A stretch of DNA of 6,422 nucleotides, from positions 1 to 6,422 of the forward strand of contig JAMOPR010000278.1 of the NCBI GenBank assembly GCA_027064485.1. Direction: 5' to 3'. Of the stretch, positions 1-5,589 are shown piece by piece. The notes below the pieces were generated by a model. It was not told where the DNA came from. It saw only the letters and a list, made by a program, of their open reading frames with translations, and searched no databases. Source of the stretch: Desulfurobacteriaceae bacterium. Its GTDB lineage: Bacteria > Aquificota > Aquificia > Desulfurobacteriales > Desulfurobacteriaceae. How positions within the stretch are numbered: position 1 is the stretch's first letter; every line of letters starts with the position of its first letter. The translations under genes were made by a program, and so were the position numbers.

Positions 1-14
1 AGATAGAGGTTTAG

Positions 15-716
15 ATGGAGTATAACGTTAAGGATATATTTAACAGTCCGTTTGCCGTTTTTTATGAAAAAGTTATCAATAAAATTTCAAGCCCTATACA
101 GGTTGATAGGTGGCGCAAACGTTTGATTAAAGATGTTCTTAAAGAAGTTTACAGCCTTGATGTGGTTGTTGACTATTGTTCTGGTGCTTGTAACATAGGA
201 AAATTGCTTCTTTCTTTGACCGATTCTCAACCTTTAATTGTTAATTGCGATATAAGTAAGCCGCTCCTTAATTTGGGAAGGAGGGAGCTTCGTCAAAAAA
301 GCGCTTTTGTGTGTGCCGATAATAGGTTTTTCCCCATAAAGGATTCTTCTGTTGATGCAGTTTTTTCCTCTTTTTGTGTTAGGAATTCTCCGGAACCTTT
401 GAGGACTGTTAAGGAAGTTTATAGGGTTTTGAAACCCGGGGGAGCGTGGGGGATTTTAGATTTTTTTAAGATTCAGAAGAGAACTTTTGTGACAGCTTTT
501 AACAATTTTGTTTTTCGCTCTTTTATGAAGTTAAATAGTATTTTTATACCGTCCCATAGGGAAGCGATTGATTATCTGTTCTATTCGATAGAAAACTTTT
601 TTACCGTTGATGAATTTTCTAAAGTTTTAGAAGAAAACGGCTTTGATGTAAAATTGGTCAGGACTTATATGGGTGGAGTTGCCAATACTTTGGTTGCTAT
701 AAAACGGGAGGTGTAA
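15..716 (+). CDS. MenG/UbiE-like SAM-dependent methyltransferase
   Basis: Class I SAM-dependent methyltransferase, 233 aa, closest by eye to the UbiE/MenG family that C-methylates demethylmenaquinone or the ubiquinone precursor. The N-terminus (IFNSPFAVFYEKV, then DRWRKR near residues 31-36) matches the family's start. D79 (NCDIS) is the likely ribose-binding acid, D102 lies in the CADNRFFPI stretch, residues 120-124 FCVRN match the family's FGLRN, and 137-143 RVLKPGG is the post-motif III hallmark. The C-terminal YSIENF...EENGF and MGGVANTLVAIK also fit UbiE. Oddity: SAM motif I reads VVDYCSGACN (51-60), with Cys55 and Cys59 where the family has Ala/Gly and Gly. The ATG at 15 has a GAGG Shine-Dalgarno at 6-9. 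It is first of four tightly packed plus-strand genes in the window, and the operon may begin upstream. Methyltransferase fold is nearly certain; quinone as the substrate is likely but not proven. Confidence 0.85.
   Translation: MEYNVKDIFNSPFAVFYEKVINKISSPIQVDRWRKRLIKDVLKEVYSLDVVVDYCSGACNIGKLLLSLTDSQPLIVNCDISKPLLNLGRRELRQKSAFVCADNRFFPIKDSSVDAVFSSFCVRNSPEPLRTVKEVYRVLKPGGAWGILDFFKIQKRTFVTAFNNFVFRSFMKLNSIFIPSHREAIDYLFYSIENFFTVDEFSKVLEENGFDVKLVRTYMGGVANTLVAIKREV
706..713 (+). promoter_or_regulatory. Ribosome binding site of hypB
   Basis: GGGAGGTG lies 4 nt before the hypB ATG and inside the last codons of the methyltransferase gene. It fixes the hypB start at 718, one base after the upstream TAA, so that the CxxCGC motif sits at the very N-terminus, as in known HypB proteins. 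Confidence 0.75.
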
Positions 717-717
717 G

Positions 718-1458
718 ATGTGTGATGTTTGCGGGTGCGGTCAACCAGAAAACAACTACGTAGTCTCTGATGAGAAAAGAAAAACTGTAGAAGTTAAAAA
801 GAGCCTTTTAAGTGAGAACGATAGGGTGGCGGAAATCAATAGGAGGCATTTTGACGAGAAGGGAATTTTAGCCATTAATCTTATTAGCTCTCCGGGTTCT
901 GGAAAAACTACACTTCTTGAAAAAACGATAGAAGCTCTTAAAGGTGAATTTAACATTGGTGTTCTTGAGGGAGATATAGAAACAGAAAGAGACGCTGAAA
1001 GGGTTAGAGCAAAAGGGGCTTACGCTGTTCAGCTTACAACCGGTGGTGCGTGTCACCTTGAAGCACCGTTGGTTCACAAAGGTTTCCATGCTCTTGAAAA
1101 GCAGATGGGAGATAAAACTCCTGATATTTTGTTTATTGAAAACGTTGGAAATTTGGTTTGTCCGTCGTCCTTTTACTTGGGAGAGCATTTGAGGGTTGTG
1201 CTTGTTTCTGTTCCGGAAGGACCTGATAAACCTGCAAAGTATCCTAAGGCGTTTAAGACATCTGACGTTTTTATCATTACAAAGTCTGACCTGATACCTT
1301 ATTTTGATTTTGATGTAGAAAAAGTGAAAAAAGAGGCTCTTTCCCTTAATCCTAAACTTGAAATTTTTGTTATTTCTGCGAAAACAGGTGAAGGTCTTGA
1401 AAAGTGGTATAACTATTTAAGAAAAATGGTTAAGAAGAAAAAAGGAGCGACGGTTTGA
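718..1458 (+). CDS. hypB: Hydrogenase nickel incorporation GTPase HypB
   Basis: HypB, 246 aa, is the cytoplasmic GTPase that, with HypA, delivers nickel to the [NiFe]-hydrogenase large subunit. The N-terminus MCDVCGCG carries the CxxCGC high-affinity metal motif (C2, C5, C7). The G domain follows: P-loop SSPGSGKTT with K63 and T64; EGDIETERD (84-92); the metal site GGACHLEA with C112 and H113; NVGNLVCPSSF with C148; the guanine-specificity motif TKSDL (188-192); and ISAKTGEGL (219-227). There is no His-rich nickel-storage stretch between the N-terminal motif and the G domain, unlike some rhizobial HypB proteins. Length and motif order are normal for the family, and all key residues are present. 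It lies between a methyltransferase and an efflux pair rather than among hypA/C/D/E, so other hyp genes must be elsewhere. Its presence implies a hydrogen-metabolising organism. Confidence 0.96.
   Translation: MCDVCGCGQPENNYVVSDEKRKTVEVKKSLLSENDRVAEINRRHFDEKGILAINLISSPGSGKTTLLEKTIEALKGEFNIGVLEGDIETERDAERVRAKGAYAVQLTTGGACHLEAPLVHKGFHALEKQMGDKTPDILFIENVGNLVCPSSFYLGEHLRVVLVSVPEGPDKPAKYPKAFKTSDVFIITKSDLIPYFDFDVEKVKKEALSLNPKLEIFVISAKTGEGLEKWYNYLRKMVKKKKGATV
1444..1457 (+). promoter_or_regulatory. Shine-Dalgarno and TTG start of the TolC-like gene, overlapping the hypB stop
   Basis: GGAG at 1444-1447 lies 7 nt before a TTG codon at 1455-1457. The TTG shares bases with the hypB TGA at 1456-1458, a start/stop overlap typical of translational coupling. 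The TTG is preferred because it has a well-spaced Shine-Dalgarno and gives a complete signal peptide (MIKRVFTFLLPFFFFSNSYA); no ATG or GTG nearby would keep it. Confidence 0.7.
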
Positions 1459-2714
1459 TAAAGAGGGTTTTTACCTTTCTTTTGCCTTTCTTTTTCTTCT
1501 CCAATAGTTACGCTATTACCTGTGCTGAGCTTGTGGATTTAGTAAAGGAAAAGAACCTTGACGTAAAATCGGGAGGCGTTTCTGTTGACGTTTCCCGGTA
1601 TTCTCTTTTTGCAGATAAGAGAAGTTACTTTCCGAGAGTGTCTTTCAGTGCTCAATTTCAAGAGTTTTACCCTTACCGGACTATGTCTTCTAAGTCGTGG
1701 AATCAAAATTACTCTTACGGTTTAACTGCTTCCTTTGATATTTTGAACTTTCAAAAAGCAAATAAGATTAGGTTGGATAGAAAGCTGTTGGAAATTTCAA
1801 AAAGTGAGTTTTCCGTTACGCTTCTTAATTCTGTTTATGACGCTGTTGAGCTTCTTTTGAAGTTAAGAGCCAAAGAGAGGATAGTAGATATAAGAAGGAA
1901 GAACGTTGAGGACAGTAAAAAGATATTAAAAGCTACAGAAGAAAGGTATAGGAAAGGGTTTGTTCTTATAACTGATGTATTAAAAGCACGTTCTGACTTA
2001 CAGAAGGCTATTTCCGATTTTGAAGATGCAAAACTTGATTATAGGAAGACGTTTAACGATTTGAACGAATTGGTTGATTATGCTTTAAAAGTTAACGAAA
2101 AGCCGGAAGTTATTCTAAAAGAAAAAATTCCCTTGAAGAGTTTAGATTTTTACATAAGGTTAGCTTTTAGGAATCGTCCGGAGATAAGAAAGGCAGAAAA
2201 AGAAGTGGAGTCGGCAAAGGCAGAGTTGAAGCTACAAGAAAGCACTCTCAGCCCCAGTTTGAGCGTTTTAACTTCCTGGGAAAAGAGGAATACAGATTAT
2301 CCTCCTAAGGATAACAACTATTCTTTATCTTTTACTTTTTCCTACCCCTTTTTTGATAGTGGAGTGACTAAGTTCAAGGTTCTTTCCGAATCCCGGAAGG
2401 TTTTTTTGAAGGAGTTGAATTTAAGAAAAGTAAAAAATGCCGTGAGAAAAGAGGTTACAAACGCTTATATATCTGTTGAGTCTAAGAAGGAAGTTTTGAA
2501 GAGTTCTTCTTCTTTCCTCTTTTTCAGTAAGAAGGCTTACGAAAGGACTTTAAAAGAGTATGAGCTCGGCGTTACCGATATAGTAAACCTGCTCCAGACC
2601 CATTCAGCCTACGTTGATGCTCAGGAAAGTTATGTGGACGCTTTGCTTTCCTATAACTTAGCTGTTTTGCGGTTGCTTAGAGCTACAGGTGAAATGCCTG
2701 GAGGTATATGGTGA
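1455..2714 (+). CDS. TolC-family outer-membrane efflux channel
   Basis: Outer-membrane factor of the TolC/OEP family, 419 aa precursor. The N-terminus is a Sec signal peptide: two basic residues, a Leu/Phe-rich core, and probable cleavage after SYA (residue 20). The mature protein shows the family's two repeats of long helices with short beta segments, roughly 21-215 and 225-415. Matching repeat motifs are RYRKGFVLITDVLKARSDLQ in the first half and EYELGVTDIVNLLQTHSAYV in the second. SYPFFDSG, near residue 300, is the usual strand before the second helical half. There is no lipobox, so it is a TolC type rather than a lipidated NodT/OprM type. It starts on TTG and overlaps hypB by 4 nt and the adaptor gene by 7 nt. 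It would form the outer-membrane and periplasmic tunnel of a tripartite exporter with the adaptor downstream. The substrate cannot be told from sequence. Confidence 0.9.
   Translation: MIKRVFTFLLPFFFFSNSYAITCAELVDLVKEKNLDVKSGGVSVDVSRYSLFADKRSYFPRVSFSAQFQEFYPYRTMSSKSWNQNYSYGLTASFDILNFQKANKIRLDRKLLEISKSEFSVTLLNSVYDAVELLLKLRAKERIVDIRRKNVEDSKKILKATEERYRKGFVLITDVLKARSDLQKAISDFEDAKLDYRKTFNDLNELVDYALKVNEKPEVILKEKIPLKSLDFYIRLAFRNRPEIRKAEKEVESAKAELKLQESTLSPSLSVLTSWEKRNTDYPPKDNNYSLSFTFSYPFFDSGVTKFKVLSESRKVFLKELNLRKVKNAVRKEVTNAYISVESKKEVLKSSSSFLFFSKKAYERTLKEYELGVTDIVNLLQTHSAYVDAQESYVDALLSYNLAVLRLLRATGEMPGGIW
2700..2713 (+). promoter_or_regulatory. Shine-Dalgarno and alternative starts of the adaptor gene
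   Basis: GGAGG at 2700-2704 lies inside the last codons of the TolC-like gene. It is only 3 nt from the ATG at 2708 but 6 nt from an in-frame GTG at 2711-2713. Spacing slightly favours the GTG; start-codon strength favours the ATG. The proteins differ by one residue, so function is unaffected. Confidence 0.55.
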
Positions 2715-3952
2715 AGAAGGTGATTTCTTTTTTTGTTTTATTTGTTTTGATTTTTGGAGGTATTTTGTTTTTTAAGTTGAAACACAAAAGGGTTATTGTT
2801 CCAACCAAGGTTGTTGAGGTTAAAAAGGGGACTGTTAGAAAAGAGATAGATGCAACAGGGATAATAAAACCTCAAGTTGGTGCTGAAATAAAAGTTGGAG
2901 CGAGAATTTCTGGAACAGTAGTTAAGGAGAACGTTAAGGTTGGTGATTACGTTAAAAAGGGTGATTTGATAGCAGAGATAGATAACAGGGATTTAAAGGA
3001 AGAGTTAAAAAAGGCAAAAGCTCATTTAAAAGAAGTGAAAGATACTTACTCTAAACGGATAGCTTCTCAAAAGTTGAAAGTAAAATCTGCCGAGGCAGCT
3101 TTAAAAAGTGCTGTTGCCGACTTGAAAGCAAAAAAAGAAGCTTACGCTGTTGCCAAGTGGAAACTTGAAAGAGAAGAAAAGCTTTTTAAAGAAGGTTTTT
3201 CAACGGAACAGAAGATAAAGGATTTAAGGTTGAGCTTTGCTCAGGCAGAAAGTGCTTTAAAGGCAGCGAGGGAAAACGTAAAGAGGGCGAGATTGGATTT
3301 AAAAATAGCTAAAAGAGAACTTGAAAGATTAGAGGCAGAGTATGAATCTCAGTTAAAAACGGCGGAAGCTAACGTTAAAGAAGCCGAGGTTAGGTATTCT
3401 TATTCTTTCATTTATGCGCCTATGAGTGGGATTATTTCTTACGTTTCGACTCAGGAAGGTGAGACGGTTGTTGCAGGTCTTAATGCTCCACAATTTGTGA
3501 CGATTTTAGACCCAAATAGGTTGGAAAACTGGATATATGTTGATGAGACGGAAATCGGAAAAGTGAAAAAGGGAATGAGGGTTGAGTTTACCGTAGATAC
3601 TTATAGAAATAAGATTTTTGAAGGAAGAGTAGAAGAAATATATCCTAAGCCTAAGATTCTTAACAACGTTGTTTACTATATTGTTGTAGCAAGAGGATTT
3701 AAAAACGTTAACCTTTTGAGACCTGAAATGACGACTCATAATACGATTATTGCCGGCGTTAAAAAAGGCGTTTTGGTTGTGCCTAATGCTGCGGTTAAAT
3801 GGAAAAACGGCAGGTATGTAGTTTATAAGGTTGTTGGCGGTAAGGTAAAAGAAGTGCCTGTTAAGGTGGGTTGGAGCGATGATAAGTTTACTGAAATCGT
3901 TTCTGGCTTGAAAGAAGGCGACAAGGTGGCACTGTCAATCACCGTTAAGTAG
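2708..3952 (+). CDS. MacA/HlyD-family periplasmic adaptor subunit
   Basis: Membrane fusion (periplasmic adaptor) protein, 414 aa, that bridges an inner-membrane transporter to a TolC-type channel. One uncleaved transmembrane helix (about 5-22) is followed by the periplasmic part. The first half of the lipoyl domain is about 50-92 (GAEIKVGARISGTVVKENV, then KVGDYVKKGDLIAEID). A long Ala/Lys/Glu-rich coiled-coil hairpin covers about 95-228. The second lipoyl half is YAPMSGIISYVSTQEGETV (236-254), the beta-barrel about 262-350, and the membrane-proximal domain (VLVVPNAAV...VKVGWSDDKFTEIVSGLKEGDKV) runs to the end. VGARISG and NNVVYYIVV with LRPEMT resemble MacA, whose usual partner is the ABC transporter MacB. 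No transporter gene follows: the gene ends 18 nt inside the opposing bioF. Family certain; MacA subtype likely. Confidence 0.88.
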   Translation: MVKKVISFFVLFVLIFGGILFFKLKHKRVIVPTKVVEVKKGTVRKEIDATGIIKPQVGAEIKVGARISGTVVKENVKVGDYVKKGDLIAEIDNRDLKEELKKAKAHLKEVKDTYSKRIASQKLKVKSAEAALKSAVADLKAKKEAYAVAKWKLEREEKLFKEGFSTEQKIKDLRLSFAQAESALKAARENVKRARLDLKIAKRELERLEAEYESQLKTAEANVKEAEVRYSYSFIYAPMSGIISYVSTQEGETVVAGLNAPQFVTILDPNRLENWIYVDETEIGKVKKGMRVEFTVDTYRNKIFEGRVEEIYPKPKILNNVVYYIVVARGFKNVNLLRPEMTTHNTIIAGVKKGVLVVPNAAVKWKNGRYVVYKVVGGKVKEVPVKVGWSDDKFTEIVSGLKEGDKVALSITVK

Positions 3953-5026
3953 TTTGTATAGCTGTTCCATTTCTTCTTTTGTATGTTCTGAGGTAATTGA
4001 TATTCTGAGTCTGCTCTTTTTAACTGTTGGTGGTCTTATGGCTGGAACGAAAAAGCCGTTTTCGTATAGGTGGCGGGAAAGGGTGAGGGCGGATTTTTCG
4101 TCTTCTACTAAAAAGGGAAAAATTGCCGATTGAGAGTTTATACCCGTTAGATTTTTGAAGAACTCTATGTTGCTTTGTAACTTTTTCATTCTTTCTGGAA
4201 CTTTTTCTAAGTTTTTTAAGGTTTGACAGGCTATAAATGGCGGTAGGGCAGTTGTGTAAATAAACGTTCTGCACTTGTTTATGAGATATTCTCTTAGAAG
4301 GCTGCTTCCGCATACGAAAGCGCCTAACGTGCCTAAAGCCTTTCCGCATGTGCCGATGATTATTGTTGTTTCATCGGGTATTAGTGAGAATAGTTCAAAG
4401 GAACTCCAGCCTACAACTCCTGTTGCATGGGCATCATCAATTATGAGTATTGAGTCGTATTCGTTTTTTAGTTTAAACAACTTGTCTAACGGCGCGATGT
4501 CACCGTCCATACTGAAGACAGAATCTGTTACTATGAGACTCCTTCTGTAGTTTTTTCTTTCTCTTGAAAGTAAGTGTTCAAGTGTATCAACGTCTTTGTG
4601 GGGATATACTATTATCTTGGCTTTTGATAGTCTGCATCCGTCAATTATTGAGGCGTGGTTGAGCTCATCTGAAAATATTACATCTCCTTCGCCTGCAAGG
4701 GTTGATATAACGCCGACGTTTGCCATGTATCCCGAAGGGAAAAGCAGAGCGCTTTCGGTTTTTTTTAGTTTAGCTAATTTGTTTTCTAACTTTTCGTGGA
4801 TTTCAAAGTTGCCGCATACGAGCCTTGATGCTCCACTGCCGCTTCCCCACTTTCCGCATTCTTGGTGAAATTCCTTTGCCAGTCCTAAGTAGTCGTTTGA
4901 AGAAAAGTTGATAAGTTTTTTACCGTTAATAGTTATCTCTTTATTTTGTGGAGAGGTTAGCGCTCTTAGAGAGCGGTAAAGATTTCCTTCCTTTAATCTG
5001 TTAAGTTCTTCTTTTATCCACTTCAT
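3935..5026 (-). CDS. bioF: 8-amino-7-oxononanoate synthase (biotin synthesis)
   Basis: PLP-dependent alpha-oxoamine synthase, 363 aa. It condenses a pimeloyl thioester with L-alanine to 8-amino-7-oxononanoate, releasing CO2, the first step of biotin ring assembly. Family marks in order: NLYRSLR (15-21), FSSNDYLGLA (41-50), GSGASRLVCGN (63-73), FPSGYMANVG (96-105), DELNHASIIDG (120-130; H124 stacks on PLP), DSVFSMDGDIAPL (168-180), IIDDAHATG (195-203; D197 and H200 contact the cofactor), and GTCGKALGTLGAF (225-237) with Schiff-base Lys229. It is slightly short for BioF (usually about 380-395); the loop after ATGVVG lacks the common GRG turn. The start has no Shine-Dalgarno and lies 5 nt after the regulator's stop, so translation is probably coupled. 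KBL (2-amino-3-ketobutyrate CoA ligase) and CqsA-like relatives share the fold, but the N-terminus favours BioF. No other bio genes are present here. Confidence 0.9.
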   Translation of the reverse strand: MKWIKEELNRLKEGNLYRSLRALTSPQNKEITINGKKLINFSSNDYLGLAKEFHQECGKWGSGSGASRLVCGNFEIHEKLENKLAKLKKTESALLFPSGYMANVGVISTLAGEGDVIFSDELNHASIIDGCRLSKAKIIVYPHKDVDTLEHLLSRERKNYRRSLIVTDSVFSMDGDIAPLDKLFKLKNEYDSILIIDDAHATGVVGWSSFELFSLIPDETTIIIGTCGKALGTLGAFVCGSSLLREYLINKCRTFIYTTALPPFIACQTLKNLEKVPERMKKLQSNIEFFKNLTGINSQSAIFPFLVEDEKSALTLSRHLYENGFFVPAIRPPTVKKSRLRISITSEHTKEEMEQLYKLLNGD

Positions 5027-5031
5027 CGTTT

Positions 5032-5589
5032 TTAGTAATCTATGTTGTATTTGTTAAGTTTCCTGTAAAGGTTAGAGATATCTATTCCCATGAATTTTGC
5101 TGCTTCCTTTAAGTCTCCGTTACACTTTTTCAGAACATCTTGGATGTAGGCTTTTTCAAACTCTTCTTTGGCTTTTTTCAGCGGTAGAGAAGTAAAGGTT
5201 TCTATCTCTGGCGAGTGAGAACTTTTAACAAATTCAACGGCGTTTTCTATTGCTTCTATCAACCTATCGTATTTTATTGGCTTTTCTAAAAAGTCAAAAG
5301 CGCCTAATTTTAGGGCTTTTACCGATGTTTCTACTGTTCCGTGTCCTGAAACGATTATGACAGCCCTTTTCTTTATTTTGCCGTTTTTGTGTATTTTTTC
5401 TAAAACATCCATTCCTGACATTCCTGGCAGGAAAAGGTCTAAGATAATAATATCTGGGTCTACTTCGTCTATTTTCTTTTCAACTCTGGAACCGATTTCT
5501 TCTGTGTAAACTTCGTAACCTTCGTCCTGCAAGATTTCTTTTATCGTTTCTCTTATGCCTTTTTCATCGTCAACTATCAGAACTTTCAT
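5032..5589 (-). CDS. Two-domain response regulator (receiver plus Fis-type HTH), NtrC/NtrX-like without AAA+
   Basis: Response regulator, 185 aa. Receiver domain 1-120: acidic pair D7/D8, phosphoacceptor D51 in LDLFLPGMSG, S81 in the SGHGTVETSVKA stretch, and K103 in FDFLEKP, so all phosphorylation residues are intact. An 18-residue linker (about 121-138) leads to a Fis-type helix-turn-helix at 139-182: EEFEKAYIQDVLKKCNGDLKEAAKFMGIDISNLYRKL by family pattern. Both ends look most like NtrC/NtrX regulators (ISGHGT, KLGAFDFLEKP, IDxSNLYRKL), yet the sigma-54-activating AAA+ domain of about 240 residues is absent. The layout therefore equals RegA/PrrA/ActR-type regulators, which work with sigma-70. 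Its start lies inside dnaX (20-nt overlap), and bioF follows after 5 nt. No sensor kinase is in the window. Signal and targets are unknown. Confidence 0.9.
   Translation of the reverse strand: MKVLIVDDEKGIRETIKEILQDEGYEVYTEEIGSRVEKKIDEVDPDIIILDLFLPGMSGMDVLEKIHKNGKIKKRAVIIVSGHGTVETSVKALKLGAFDFLEKPIKYDRLIEAIENAVEFVKSSHSPEIETFTSLPLKKAKEEFEKAYIQDVLKKCNGDLKEAAKFMGIDISNLYRKLNKYNIDY

Noticed and set aside
1..14. Possible tail of an upstream gene ending in TAG at 12-14
   Set aside because: Only four codons are visible, too few to support a gene call, although a tight upstream neighbour would fit the operon style.
756..1188. Minus-strand open frames opposite hypB
   Set aside because: Antisense shadows of hypB, whose motifs and start are all in place.
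1432..1457. Possible -1 frameshift on the A6 run at the hypB end giving a HypB-TolC fusion
   Set aside because: The tolC frame is reachable by -1, but G-AAA-AAA-G is a weak slip site and a fusion would bury the signal peptide; coupling through the TTG start explains the layout better.
3925..3943. GGTG...CACC dyad as a bidirectional terminator
   Set aside because: Only 4 bp with an 11-nt gap and no following T-run on either strand.
4275..4868. Two plus-strand open frames opposite bioF
   Set aside because: They are antisense to a well-conserved bioF reading frame, resemble no family I know, and have no convincing ribosome sites.
5027..5060. BirA-type biotin operator upstream of bioF
   Set aside because: No inverted repeat resembling a BirA operator was found; the upstream sequence is the coding end of the response regulator.
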